Source of the DNA: Micropterix aruncella
Lineage: Eukaryota > Arthropoda > Insecta > Lepidoptera > Micropterigidae
Direction of reading: 5' to 3'
Length of the DNA stretch: 64,000 bases
NCBI GenBank assembly: GCA_944548615.1
Contig: OX155951.1
Location: 20,480,474 to 20,544,473, forward strand
A program made the position numbers and the translations under genes. The notes beneath the pieces were generated by a model. It had not been told where the DNA came from and ran no database searches. It worked only from the letters and a program-made list of their open reading frames with translations. Below, piece after piece: positions 1 through 11,810 of the stretch (position 1 is its first letter; each line of letters opens with the position of its first letter).

Positions 1-447
1 AGAGGGCTCGCCCGGGCGACCCCATTTAAAACGTTGTGAAATGTGTGCGGCGATCGTCGCTCACCTATATTGTGCAATAAAGCGTGTCTGCGCCGCGGAG
101 ATAAACGGTTTACACGGCAATTATCTCACTTTATTGCTGTCAACCGCTCCGGCCCTGGGCCGAACCGACGCGGCGACGACACCCAATCGCCCAATACGAC
201 CAATTATCGCGCCGCCCGCCCTCGCGACCACTAGCGCTGCGGCGCGCGTGGCGCTCTCGGCCCAAAGGCATCAAAAATCGCCATAATAAAATCGTACAAC
301 ATTTTTTAGGTTCTCGACTCACTAAGGTTATGCGCATGTACGAAATTTGCGCTCTTACTGATCTAACGGCTCGTTTTGAATTAATAAATTAAAATGATTA
401 TGTTTCGTTAAGACAATCTAGTAAAAGTAATCTCTCTTTCTTTACAG
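1..447. other. Left edge, no gene seen
   Basis: The first 25 bases resemble the terminal GGCTCGCCCG part of the GC-rich repeat seen at 13.3, 37.3, 51-53 and 61-62 kb. Bases 140-280 are unusually GC-rich with short open frames on both strands but no recognisable protein. Nothing else is supportable before the splice-acceptor-like sequence at 430-447. Confidence 0.4.
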
Positions 448-500
448 GTTGTTGATGTAAATGCACAAAGCGAACAACAGACGCATGTAGGAAAAAAAGA
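448..500 (+). CDS. Candidate short internal exon of a host gene
   Basis: A pyrimidine-rich tract ending in TTTACAG precedes base 448, and a consensus donor GTAAGTAA begins at 501. The 53 bases between are open in the frame that reads VVDVNAQSEQQTHVGKK (17 codons plus two bases). This is what a small internal coding exon looks like, and it would put much of the window in the following intron. The next exon is not recognisable and the peptide matches no family I know. AT-rich insect DNA offers many chance splice sites, so this is a candidate only. Confidence 0.28.
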
Positions 501-1872
501 GTAAGTAATAATAATAATAATATTATTTTTATTTTGTGAGGAAGTAGTTAAAAAGATATGTATTTCCAATGATTCCAATGATTTTCCTTAATATTTCGGT
601 TTTTCCAAGAGCACGTAATTTAAAACTCAAATTAAAATTCATGATACCGTATTTTTTTTATTTATTTACGAAAAATAAATAGACCTATTTCTACAGAATG
701 ATTTTGTGTTATTCCTAACTAGGCAATGCCTGTTCCGAAGAAAAAAACACTAATTTTTATATGATACTGATTTAAGTTTGAAGTTTACTTTTACAAAAAT
801 GCCAAGAAATTGTTATTGTCCATTAAAATAAATAAAATAAAATAAAATAAACAAGATAATCATAAAAATCAGAATAATTATTAAATAATAAAAGTAGTAA
901 AAAATAAAGAAAATAAAATATATGATTAATAGAATAGAAAATAATAATTCAATTATATTTTTATTCTTACTAAATAAATGTACACATTTACCAACTTACA
1001 TACTATTAGTTTTTCTATATAACGAATATTGTATATTATGCATACGTATTCATTATTAATACAAAATAATATAAAATGAAATTGATAGTATCACTAAATG
1101 AATATACGGAGCACTGTTTCTAAATTGATAAAATAGTAATACTAATTAACACTGATACTGATACTAAATTGATAGTAGCACTGCTAAGAAATTTAATCTC
1201 GCCAATAGTACGGAATACACGTAAAACATCCTTTGATTCTCTCTTGTAAAATTTGAAAATAATTTTTTGGAGCAAATTTTTATAACATTTTCAATAGTGT
1301 ATAAGAGGTATAACCGACTTCGTTAAGGGTCATAGATCAATTGCAAATGTAAATAGGTCGATAGGTCGCTATCAGAAATCAGTCTTGGGATAAATCACAT
1401 ATTATAACTACTGAGAATAATTTATAAATTTTTAATGGTTCAGCATCAAAAGGAAGTTTTCCTTCCGATTCTACTGCGAATATCCAATTAAGCAAAGTAA
1501 TATTAGGTAGCTCGACGACGAAATTAGTCGTCGACATGCAAAATTAATCACTTACGAAAATATTTAAATAAAACCGTTCAAATACTTTTATTTAGATCGT
1601 TATTTTTCATATAAGTTTCTGGATATATGTATATCAGCTGTACTAAAAACAAAAATAATGATTATGTTCTTTAAAAGAAGAAGTCTTCATCGTGTCGCAC
1701 AAAAAATAAAACAAACTTACAAAAACACCTTTGGTATCAATATTTGGCCAAAAACATTCTGAAATCAACTGAAAAACTTATACATAAATCTGCCTTAAAA
1801 CAGATTATTAGAGTAGTAATTAATATGCGATTATTTATTTATGGAAGAAGTAGATAACATTTTTAGGCAATT
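501..1872. other. AT-rich stretch without recognisable features
   Basis: Very AT-rich sequence with short A/T runs and an AAATA-type simple repeat near 825-850. A small hairpin with arms TCGACGAC and GTCGTCGA lies near 1513-1536. No open frame with family resemblance was seen on either strand. Confidence 0.5.
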
Positions 1873-2585
1873 GAGGGGGGAGCCTGGCTTAGAAGGCCAA
1901 AAAAAAATATGTTTCTTCTGATTGTTTATTCTAACAAAGTTGAAATCTGATCATGAATCTTTTATATCAGTTGGATTAAAAATATAAAAAATATAAATAT
2001 TTTTTGGAATGGTAAAAAACTGTTTTTGAGGTATTGAATTGTAAATGTTTTTATCGTTGCAGAAATGATATTATCTATTTTTGCCGGTAATATCGAGCGA
2101 GCGTAAATTTTCCTGAAACAAAAGAATTAAACTAAGATATTAATTTTTACATGTGTATTTTCTGGAGGAACTAAAAAGTTAACAAAAACTTATTATTGTT
2201 TTAATTTTTCAAGGACTGAAAGAAATAAAATCGATTTTCGCGCCAAAATTTTGTGTTTAACTAGTAAAAAAATATTTATTTAAACATATTTATCTGATTT
2301 TTTTAGTTCATACAGAAGAGAATCTAATAATATATATTTTTTTTGAAACAACTCGATCCCTCAAGTAGTTTTTGTTGTCACTTATGCAGAACAGAAAAAT
2401 ATCGTTTTGATAAAAATGCGTTTAAAGTGTTCTTTAAAGAACAGTAGTATTTTTTACACTTACAGCAATCAGCAACTATCAGCGACTCCAGAGGTAAAAG
2501 ATTCATGAAAAGATAAAACTTCAAGTTAACATTTTAAAACATGAAAAACATGTTTATTTTGTCGTCTTAACCAGGCTCAACCCTT
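1873..2585. mobile_element. Non-autonomous DNA transposon with inverted ends
   Basis: The left end contains GAGCCTGGCTTAGAAGG followed by an A-run and ATATGTTTC. The reverse complement of the right end reads GAGCCTGGTTAAGACG followed by AAAATAAACATG. The imperfect inverted similarity runs about 35-40 bp at roughly 70 per cent identity. The roughly 640-bp interior has no coding potential. Superfamily is not assignable from the ends, and no clean target duplication is visible. Confidence 0.42.
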
Positions 2586-2669
2586 TAGGAAATACCACTA
2601 ATTAATATATTCTACAGAAAAAAAAACTAAAATGATGGAATAACCGACGTTAAATGAATTTAACGTGTT

Positions 2670-2945
2670 CAAACTTAAATATTGAAATTATTGTCAATAT
2701 TTCAAAATGGCGAGTTTATTGCTATATGACAATCTCTTACAACTAACCCTACTATTTAAGGTATGTCTATATGCGTGTCGACATGTGTATTGTATGCCTT
2801 GTTATTGCATTCGATCGATAGAATTATAATAAAACTCTATTAACTATTCCATCGAAAAATGGTAACCTCGCCAGTAATCGAAGTAGGAAGTTTTGTATGT
2901 AAGACAGTTATGCCATAAGAGTATTTACATACATGCCAAAAGATT
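2670..2945 (-). mobile_element. SINE-like repeat, degraded copy
   Basis: On the minus strand this resembles the repeat at 61258-61545 and the 3' end at 57600-57700. Shared blocks include TTGTAAGAGATTGTC followed by a degenerate form of GATAATAAACCCGCCC, and the block corresponding to GGTTACTATTTTTCG. The tRNA-like head is more decayed than in the 61-kb copy. The SINE assignment rests on that better copy. Confidence 0.4.
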
Positions 2946-2959
2946 ATAGACAGATATAG

Positions 2960-3780
2960 GGTTAGAAAAAATATGGACTGTTAGTTTTAATGAATATTTT
3001 TCCACGAAAAATAATAATTACATCCACACGTGCTTTTGGCATAGGTGTGACTTACAGTCACCTCTACTGCATCAATACAGTATCTAAATGAATTGTAATT
3101 GTTTACTGATGAATAGGTACATTTGTTTTGAGCAGATACTGCCACGGACAGGATTGACAAACGCTAGCACGAAATTAAACGTTATAAAGACTACAGATGC
3201 TGATTCGAGATGTCCCTAATGGTACCTCCACACGTTGCTCAATGTTGACCGCATCGCCTATGTCTCTCTCGCTCATTCCCTTACATTTTTCACAAGTCAC
3301 AGTGGCGCGAGCATAAGCATATCGACTTGATTTCCATACAGAGCAATTTAACGGTATGCACATACGCCTCTACCTACTCATATTTACTATGTAGTAACGG
3401 ATTGGCTCGCCCGTGATGGCGTTTTCCCGCCGATTCCGCTATGACGTCACGTCCGCGTCGCTTGCCCTTTCGGGAGAGCAAGTGCAATTTTATTGTTGGC
3501 TACATATCCGGACGGCGGAAGCGGCAATGAATGGCGGCCGACATCCACGACGTTGCGCGATCGACGATTACGTTTCCGGTTCTCGCTTCTGGTGTCAATT
3601 GCCAACACTTCCTCTATATAACAACTGTTTCAGTATTACAATAGTAACTGTCGATACTGAAGGAGTACTCTCTATTTGTTTGTACTTAATGCAGCGTTGC
3701 CAATTTTATTAATGTATTATTTCCTTAATGAAATAAAAAAAAATCTTAATTTAATTTGTTTATTGTCTATATTACCTCGA
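2960..3780. other. Unassigned stretch with a GC-rich block
   Basis: Bases 3400-3620 are far more GC-rich than their surroundings. They contain TGACGTCA, the palindromic cAMP-response-element core, near 3442-3449. A 99-codon open frame spans 3413-3712 but shows no family resemblance and no compositional sign of selection. The block could be regulatory DNA or an unrecognised exon; neither can be shown here. Confidence 0.3.
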
Positions 3781-3784
3781 GAGC

Positions 3785-4052
3785 ATGTATACTCTGAACA
3801 CCAATAAGCACTCGTTGAAGCTAAATAAGACAATTGCAGCAACAAACCCCAGGAAATATTTTTGGACAAATCGTGTAGTGGATGCTTGGAATGTGTTGCC
3901 AGAGGAAGAGATCAGTGCTATCTCTGTCAATAGCTTTAAAAACAAACTGGACATTTTTCTTAGTGCAAAACAAGTTTAAAAACAAGTGCATGTGATATAC
4001 GCGCATCAGCCTTAAGCTGCTAGTGTATAATATAATAATAATAATAATAATA
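3785..4052 (+). pseudogene. LINE 3' end: C-terminal ORF2 fragment plus repeat tail
   Basis: The open frame 3785-3979 encodes about 64 residues with the pattern NPRKYFWTNRVVDAWNVLP followed by VNSFKNKLDIFL. This is the characteristic C-terminus of CR1/Jockey-group non-LTR retrotransposon ORF2. About 55 bases of untranslated sequence follow, then a (TAA)n tail at about 4030-4051. That arrangement is expected for a heavily 5'-truncated insertion on the plus strand. The reverse transcriptase domain itself is absent. Related C-termini occur in this window on the minus strand near 15.2 and 44.7 kb. Confidence 0.75.
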
Positions 4053-4162
4053 TTTACGAAAATAAATTATAAAGTTAAGTGGTCAAGTCACTCTGTAGTT
4101 CACCAGATTTTTCTATGAGGATTGGATACTTCGGAGGTATTAAATTTGGGCTCAAAATTTGC

Positions 4163-4215
4163 AACCCCCCCCCCCCCCTCATCAACATCCCCATTAAAAT
4201 CAACCCCCCCCCTCA
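4163..4215. repeat. C-run pair
   Basis: Two homopolymer C tracts (about 14 and 9 bases) are separated by a CTCATCAAC motif that recurs after each run, so this is a small imperfect duplication. It is one of many poly-C or poly-G tracts in the window. Confidence 0.6.
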
Positions 4216-4508
4216 TCAACTTTTCAACTCTCAGCTAAATTTTGTATCGCTCAATTCATAGTTAGCATCCTGAATTGTTTTTAAGTAGTTCAATAAAATT
4301 AAAATCAACCTTCCCCACAATGTCTTATGTCTTTGGTGATATTAGGTAAAAATACCTTAGATCAACTGACTGTAAGCAGACATACTGGCAACTGATATAT
4401 CGGCAGCCGTCTGGACAAAATAAGTAACTAAATTGAAAATGGAGGCCGACCGACATGTGGAAACCAGCATTCAATATATCCAGGCTAAAGTACTTTTACT
4501 CTATTATG

Positions 4509-5404
4509 CCTGGACCACACTAACAGGAAATGCAGTTAATTACCGCGATGATGGGCGTTTAACGTTGGTGTGGCCACCACTTATAATCCGCGATAATTTT
4601 ACAACAGCATTAACATTGCCGTTTGACGTTAAGCGATAGCTCGGGTGGCGGTACATCAAAGAGATTTAACGCGAGAATTAATGCGTTGAAGCGGCCACAC
4701 TACGTCTTACATTGTGCACCGTGAGCGCGACGGGATCGCACGTGTTTGTCCTCGGCAATATATGGAGTGGACTAACGAGAAAGTCATTGTGTTTCTCAAA
4801 ATTCTGCAAACAGAGCCATGTTTGCGGGATCCGAGACACAAACGTTACAAGAATCGCGCATCACAAAATGATGCTTAGCTACGAATAATGGAAATATTAT
4901 CATTTAAAACTACAAGTGAAGAAATTAAAAAGAAAAGGGAAACCCTAGTGGGTTATTATAGAACCCATCTAAACATCTTTTTTTTGTGTAATTTTTTTCT
5001 TTATTTGGTAATGATAAAATATGTTCATATAATTAAAAAAATACACTCATTTAATACAGTGTAGCAGCGTCAACGTCCATTTTGTTTGAAATTCAAGGGA
5101 CATTAACCGCTCGAAAGCTAGCCTTCACGCGCAAGAAACTGCGCTGCAACTTTTTGGTCAATTTTGTAAATAAATACTGACAAAATTGTTTATTCATGAA
5201 TTCCCTCTTGTTATCTAGGGGCCGCGCGTAACCGCAAACGACGCAAAATGCCTCCGACGCCCGACGTATTAACGCCAATTTTATTGCCATGAATGGGCAT
5301 TGACGTTGAATGTTCAAGTATAGCCACTCAATTTAACGCCTTAATAATTAACGCAATATTTATCATGATGATGGGCATTGACTTTTCCCGTTCGGTGTGG
5401 CCCC
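4509..5404. mobile_element. Possible decayed DNA transposon with CCACAC-type ends
   Basis: The left end reads GGACCACACTAACAGGAAA. The reverse complement of 5385-5402 reads GGGGCCACACCGAACGGG, a degenerate inverted match. Two further copies of the GGCCACAC motif lie at about 4570-4580 (inverted) and 4690. The segment 4509-4580 is itself a compact inverted repeat. Clustered subterminal motifs of this kind occur in hAT-like elements, but no transposase is present and boundaries are uncertain. Confidence 0.3.
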
Positions 5405-6069
5405 AGAATTACAGTTACCCGAATAACAAGGAGAGTCCTCGATAGGAAAATTAATAAATTGAATAGAAGGCGGCAGAGCGCGCGTGTTTTGAATTCTGTC
5501 GTGAACACAATACGGACTGTATTATATTTCGCATGCGCTTGGCGACGGACTTTGAAAACATTTTAAAAGGGTCCCACGTAGTAATTTGTCTCTGTTACCT
5601 TCGTCTCTGTTAAAGTTCGGAATTTTTCCTATTTCTATGGCTTTCCGGATCATGCCAAGGAAATATAATTGTTATTTGGATTACACAATGGGATTTTGAA
5701 ATTGCACCTAGTGGTTTGTTCCGCAATCCAAAATATTTTCGCAGATTGGCAATTTTCTCGCTGACCGTTTTTAAGAGTTCCACAAGTCGAGTCATTATGG
5801 GTTGTTTTATTGCCCGCTGCGCAACCGCAGCTATTGTGAAAAATGGTTGTGTAACTCCAAGACCTTCCGGGCAAGATGTTAAGGACTGTTTCATCTGGAT
5901 ATTATTTTCAAAAAATAAAATCGATGAGCGCCCTCTTTCGGTCGACGAACGAACACGGTTGGGTTCTGTTGCAATTTCCTAAGGTAGCGCAGTTCGTTTA
6001 TCGGCTAAGCGCCTACAGACAGCGTTAATATTTATTGAAATTTATGTCGAAAATTTAATATTATTAGTG
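5405..6069. other. Unassigned stretch
   Basis: Mixed-composition sequence with overlapping open frames of 60-95 codons on both strands between 5610 and 5982. None shows a recognisable motif. Opposite-strand frames of equal length suggest chance or an unrecognised repeat. Confidence 0.4.
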
Positions 6070-6445
6070 TGGCTTGTACGTATACGTGATAATCCAACCA
6101 AAATTTTACAATGTAATTTCGGGCCAACGAGACATTTGTGTACCAAATTTCAAGTCTCTAAGTCCAATATTCCAAGATTGAAATATGACTACTGCCACGC
6201 CTGGTGGACCGATTTCAAACACAACCAATTCAAAATTTACATCACAGAATGATGCCTACATCCCAAAAGTCAGCTCAATCGGATGAAGCGTTTAGAATGA
6301 AGCATGAAGCAGAGAAGCATGAAGAATACACACCCACACACACACACACATACAGACATACATACAGACAGGCAGTCAGACACACATACAGATGGAAATA
6401 TGGAAACAGTGTTAATCGTCTCAGAGGGGAGAGGGGGGTCTGTAT
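6070..6445 (+). repeat. Interspersed repeat family F1 with CA-rich 3' tail
   Basis: Shares ordered blocks with 39030-39265 and 41010-41290, and with 8370-8540 in reverse: ACCAAATTTCAAGT, then ACCGATTTCAA(A/C)CACAA, then AATGATGCC, then CAATCGGATGAA(A/G)CGTTT. Here it ends in a long ACACAC/ACAGACA microsatellite (6326-6392). Family members ending in a simple repeat suggest a LINE 3' region, but no protein motif confirms this. Confidence 0.5.
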
Positions 6446-7076
6446 GTAAATATTTCCGTCTTGATCTTGATTTCTTTTAGCGCATTCACAATAATTTTTC
6501 TCTTCGTCGCTTGTGCTGTGACGCGTATTACATACTATTTTGATTCCGAAGATGAGGCCCACGAGTGCTAAGGTTTGAAAGATACGTTGAATGTACCCTT
6601 TGAAGTTTTTGAGTCTCTATTACTTAAACCACGTTATACGAATAGTGGAGTACTATACGGTAGCGGGGTGAGTAAGTATTCTATAGAGGCGCTCCTTTTC
6701 TCGATTGTTCTGCGGTCGTAAGGGACTCGCTCGGGGGTTGTGTTTATAAATCAAGTAATAAATTAGTCTGGCACATCCAAAAGGAGGTTACGGCGCTGAG
6801 GGAACTCATGAGACAGGAGAAAAGGGGAGGATAGGGGGAGGGGGAGGTTGCGGTTTAATCTTTCGCAGAACGCAACTTATCTCCTCCATCGACTATGTAC
6901 ACTGTGGCCTATTCACGTCCTCCCTTGCCCGTTCACCGACGCTATCGCGATTGACCTGGGGAATTAATTTACTGCACATTGATTATAGAGCGAATGCGGA
7001 CGAAAATGAAAAGTAAGACGAATTAAGAGGCAATCCTACAGTAACTAAAATATATGCTTTGTCGCATATCGACTTA
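6446..7076. other. Unassigned stretch
   Basis: Moderately GC-rich unique-looking DNA with a purine-rich block near 6810-6850. No coding family was recognised. Confidence 0.4.
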
Positions 7077-7740
7077 CAGTATCGTGCGAATTAATTGGAA
7101 CAAATAGTATTTTTCTTCGAAAAGCGCTTTTTTGAACATAAATATACAACAACATTACTGGTAGTTATAGATTGTTAGATTTAATATATAATACACCCTC
7201 CTTTTGCGATGATAGCACCTTTCACTATTATAGGCATAGAACTTACCAGGTTTTGACAGCTTCGATTTAGTTCATCATCGTGAAACCAGACTTGAATTAC
7301 TGCACTGATCATCTTAGTTTTCGTTTTACAATCCATCTTAGAGAGCCGACGTTTGCAAATGGCCCAGAGGTTTTCTATTGGGTTAAGATCGAGAGGGGGT
7401 TTTCGAGCCATTTAAGTATGGTAATTTAGTTCTGTGTGAAAAACTGTTTCACTTTTTCGAAGAACGGTATACTGTTGAAAAATTTCCTCGTTGGAAGGAT
7501 AGACCTTGTGGAGCGCCCGTGTCATAAGATGATGTCACAGTCACTGGGATGATGGTACTGTATGTCGACATGCATGATCCTAGCACCCCTTTGAATATTG
7601 ATAACAACGTCTGCTTATTGCGCGGACGTGACCCAATCAAAATATTCAACCACGAATGCATCAGCAAAACTACGTGCTCGCGACCAATAAACAAACGCCT
7701 AAACATCAATAAGTGAGTCAACCAGTGGTACATAACTATT
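7077..7740 (-). pseudogene. Tc1-like transposase relic (C-terminal part)
   Basis: The minus-strand frame 7181-7411 encodes PLDLNPIENLWAICKRRLSK, the region around the third catalytic acidic residue of DD34E Tc1/mariner transposases. It is followed by a VWFHD segment, a CQNLVSSMP segment and a terminal KGG motif, all in family order. Just upstream, another frame contains FQQ where the second catalytic block normally lies, so at least one frameshift separates them. A sequence starting TA-CAGTATCGTGCG at 7075-7085 looks like the 3' terminal inverted repeat. The N-terminal DNA-binding region is missing and the element is dead. Confidence 0.75.
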
Positions 7741-8369
7741 TTAACGATGCAACCTAATTAAGTATGATGATAAACGCATCATCGCCCACAGCTTTAGATC
7801 AACTGCTTCATCCTGTGAAATACCAACCAAGTAGTTAAACCTAGATACAAACATAGTTCACCACATGAACGCATATATTTTTTATACGAATTGACACGAA
7901 TCACATGCAAACAAAACACAACGCAACAAAAAAGATCAGGATCCAATAATCTTACTTCTTGAATAGAATATATTTTCAATATGGTAAAGCAATACTTTGA
8001 TTGATGATTTTCAAGACAATTTTCAATAGGCTAAACAAAACAAACATTAGCAAGCCACGAACTTTGCTATGTCTACCATGCAGACTGTATTTGGCCAAAG
8101 ACACTTTACCTATATTTTTACATTAATATTGCATACTTTGAACGAAGATATAAAAGCAAATATTCACACCAAAAGGACCATTTGTAGTATATTAAAATTA
8201 TGCTTTATGATGTAACCCCATGAGAAGTTCGAAACTTTAATTAGTTAGACAAATTATTGTAAATAATTAGTAAAACTTTTTTTCGCCAGTACATAATACT
8301 TTATTTCAAATTATTTCATATTGGAAATTAATTTATTACTTTCTTGGCTGAAGGAAAGAATTGTATTTG
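7741..8369. other. AT-rich stretch without recognisable features
   Basis: No coding motif, tandem array or terminal repeat was identified here. Confidence 0.4.
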
Positions 8370-8540
8370 GTATACAGCATCATTTGCCGTTCACAGCAAG
8401 AGTTGAAAAGATTGTGGTTGAAATCAGTACACCATGGGGCGCGCTAGTCATACTTCAATCTCGAAATATTGGACGCGTAAAGACTTTGAAATTAGGCACA
8501 GATGACTTGTTGTGTAGAAACCACATTGTGATTTTTTTTA
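8370..8540 (-). repeat. Interspersed repeat family F1, partial reverse copy
   Basis: The plus strand contains GAGTTGAAAAGATTGTGG and then TTGAAATC. This is the reverse complement of the block at 41142-41171. The 60-88-codon frames in this interval follow from the repeat and are not a gene. Confidence 0.5.
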
Positions 8541-8597
8541 AATATACATCTCGTTTACTAGATGTATCTTTAAAAATACTTTTGTAGACTCCGCAAT

Positions 8598-8817
8598 ATT
8601 TATGAAAATACTACATCGTATTGAAAAAATACCATATTATTACCACGGAAAATACTACAAATACCTTAGAAATACATTCTCGATTTTAAACGAACAAATC
8701 TACTATCTGGGGGGGGGGGGGGGGTGGCGCGCGAGAGAAGAGGGATGGGGGTTGGCGGGGAGAGGGTTAGCGTGGGTGGGGGGGTGGTAGTCTACTTGCC
8801 GGGAATGTCTTGAAGTG
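8598..8817 (+). repeat. G-rich tract family, copy 1
   Basis: A roughly 85-base run dominated by G (from 8709), with GGGGTGG, GGGAG and GGGTTGG blocks, ends in CTTGCCGGGAATGTCTTGAA at 8795-8814. The same terminal motif closes the tract at 42598-42998 and, inverted, opens the one at 51302. The flank at 8600-8660 (TACCACGGAAAATACTACAA) recurs in reverse near 40885-40908. Confidence 0.6.
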
Positions 8818-10147
8818 AATTTTATATTATACCAATAAAGATATTATCTGCTAATAGTAAAAATGCGCACAGGGAATATTTAGAATATTCATTATTTGTA
8901 TATATAATAAGTAGAATATATTATTTCTGTAAATAAGTTTATTTCATCTGTAGTTTATGATTATAAATATTAGATGAATTTACATTGTTTTAGTTTTTCC
9001 AAATCAAATAAAATTTTTGCTGAGTATTCCTATTCCCGATCATTTCGGTTGACCCCACGTAAAATATCAGATGGGCAAGTGGTACGGCCTCTACATAGTA
9101 ACCCTGGGACACTTCTAATATGCTTAGGCAGAAAATATGTGGGGATATCGATTTGGCCCACAATCGGTCTCAAAGGTGGGTTAATTATTATGCCTGTGCT
9201 AATTATGGGCAATACAATTTTGTAGGACGTTTAGAAGAAGATCTTGCTAAAAACAACATTACACAACAAACATTTGGTTGTATTCGCTCTCTATTTTGAT
9301 TTATTGCTTGCTTGTTTGTGGAAATTCCAATTATTGATTATTTGTAAACTAGTACACTTACAAGAAAACAAAGTTAAGATGGTTATTTTCCTTCATAGAC
9401 TTTTTTTTCGTCATATCTGTGTTTTGCATGCGGACTGGATTACACGTAATCACGAATTGAAAATATCACAAAACGCTTGCTATTCACGCTTTTACCAATA
9501 GGAATAATCTTAATGTTTATTTTTTCTAAAATTTAAAATGCACAAATGGCGAAAAGCACAATAGAAATATTTTACAGTCAATCATTTGAGATCCTAATTT
9601 TTACTTCTCATCGTATAGTGATTACAAAAAAGTTACTGACAGAAATATAGAACTTACAAAAAGCGTTTTTTTTTTATATTTTTGCCAGGGAAGAATAAAG
9701 AAGAGCATTAAAGGGTATATTTTCTTAGTGGCTGTGTGAAATGAAATGTTCCCTTAAAAACATTTTGAACGTTAGTAACGAAGGTTCATGTCATATGGAA
9801 TGTGGAAGCTGATTCCATAAAAAAACAGAATGTACCGTATAAGAGTATTTGCTAACAAAGGTGGTAACGAAATGGCGAATGTGTTATCCCGACTTAATCG
9901 AAGTGGAATATCGTGGCCTCCCAAAGGATGGAATTTCTTTTTGAGATGAAGGAGGAAGTGAGGTTATTGACGATGTTGTAGAGTAGCGACAACGTATGCA
10001 AATTTATTCCTTCGCAAATGTGAATCCAATGAAGTTGCTCACGAAAATAACTATTATAGTTAAACTTTCAGTTGTGGCGGTTGGTCTTTTAGACCTCTGG
10101 CAGGTATTTTTGGTGTAGCCTGTCCCCACAACACACTAATAAATAGA
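8818..10147. other. Unassigned stretch
   Basis: AT-rich DNA with frames of 60-85 codons (8974-9501) that carry no recognisable motif. Bases 9690-10060 are less AT-rich and look like decayed repeat sequence, but I could not name the family. Confidence 0.35.
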
Positions 10148-10200
10148 ACACTTAGAAATGTCAACTACATCGGGCGAACCCGTCACCTAACGATAATGAT
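10148..10200 (-). repeat. 3' terminus of GC-rich repeat family F2
   Basis: On the minus strand this reads AGATAGAACGATCATTATCG, then GTGACGGGTTCGCCCGATGT and AGTTGAC. It matches the terminal 50 bases of the larger F2 copies at 13.3, 37.3, 51-53 and 61-62 kb. Confidence 0.6.
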
Positions 10201-10460
10201 CGTTCTATCTCCCATGTAATAAATAAACCAAGACTAAAACTGTATGTTTGTAAAACAAAATCATACACAAGCGGCGCAGAAATAGTTTCACAAACACACA
10301 CGAAATCAGCACCGCCGCAGAACGTAATGAGCGCCTCCATAGAAGCACTTCCGGTTCCGGTGCCGCCGCCGATTTCCGGTCCCGTCCCAGGCTCGCAGAT
10401 CTCGACCTTCACCAAGAAGAGTATCTCTTGTATGTCGGGTTCAAACAACCGCTCACCGCC
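10201..10460. other. GC-rich block open on both strands
   Basis: Bases 10270-10450 are strongly GC-rich for this window and free of stops in one frame on each strand. The plus-strand frame gives a proline-rich peptide containing PVPVPPPISGPVPGSQ followed by STFTKKSIS. The minus-strand frame gives a glycine-rich peptide. A pyrimidine-poor CCGCCGCAG precedes the plus frame. It could be an exon or part of the adjacent F2 repeat. No family was recognised. Confidence 0.25.
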
Positions 10461-11810
10461 TTACTTATTATAGAAAATGTCAAGTAACATATCTTAGGCA
10501 GTAAATTCTTATAAAAACATCAACTACTCATCGACCTCCATAGCGATAAGCTGCTCGAGGGTCATAGCCAGCATGTTATAATTTATTTTAACCATTCCTC
10601 AGAAACATGAGATACGAAGAAAGAAAGCAAAAGGATTGGTAGTATTGCTCAATTATGTCAGCTATGATGACAACATAGAAGAATAAATCTAGCTCAAAAT
10701 AAATTTAAAACCTCAATTAGTCATGCTAGTTAGACAAATATTACTTTATTATAATTAGAGCGAATAAAATGTAAATAAAATTACGTTATATTGCGAATTC
10801 ATATAAAATGCACATGGAAAATAGTAATTCTCATAAACATGTAAGTACTTATTTGTCATATTATGTAATTTTTAAATTCGGTTATCCAGGTGTCCATTTA
10901 CTCAAAGATCACCTCCTATCCTTACCGCAGCCGTCAATCGTCATCACACACCAGGACCTACAAGAGACTAACAACAAAACTATCCAGGCGGCATATTTTA
11001 GAGTAGACGTGTCCTAACCTGGCCCAGACATGTTAACTGACCAACTAACTAATACAAGTCGGTGCCCAAATAATTTCCAGCGGTAGTGTACGTTTGGCGA
11101 AATTTAATAGCAGCGAACTGTCCTGTAATTTTAGGTTATAAATAACATTTTGAACCAAAATAAAAACTCAAAAACCCATAGGTACTAATAACGGGCCAGA
11201 TGCACAAAAAAGTGATTTTTGTTACATTTTTTATAGGTACAATTTAAAACGAAGATAAAAACCAGTGTTTAACATTTTCGTGTCCGCATTCCTTGCGCGA
11301 CATATTTGAACCATAAATCATTTTTGGAATGCGTGTGACACGTCATCTTACGCACCCGAGACTAACATCATTAGTTGTAAGTTGCGGCCCAACCGCTTGA
11401 TCCCTCTCCGTCCGCGTGCTCATTTCCGCCTTGGTTTTGATATGGGTTAGCACGGCCTATCTATCCACATCCAGCCAATCGCCACTCGGGATATATATTG
11501 CCGCGCGCTCTCTTTTCCGCCAAATGATTAATTAGCCCTTTTCACATTTAAGTGGAGCTGCGCGCCTACGTAGTGTCTACGCTCGCTCTCTGGGGCGGCG
11601 AAGAAAACGTACCCTTATTATGGCTGGGCCTCCGCTAATTTCAGCTGCGAGCTGCGAATAAATTGATTTCGAGGCGCTCTGCCGCTTAATGAGTAGCTCT
11701 CTTCATTCAATCGCTAAGAGAAATACAATTCATTTCGTTAATTTACACTCTGAAAGAGTGACTGATGATTTATTGTAAAACAAGTAAATATTATAAAAGG
11801 AATACAAAAC
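10461..11810. other. Unassigned stretch with a unique-looking GC-rich block
   Basis: Bases 11380-11710 differ from the repeat background. They are balanced in composition and contain several homeodomain-type cores (TTAATTAG, CTAATT, TAATGAG) between GC-rich segments. That could indicate a conserved non-coding regulatory region, but sequence from a single species cannot show this. The rest is AT-rich with no recognised feature. Confidence 0.25.
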
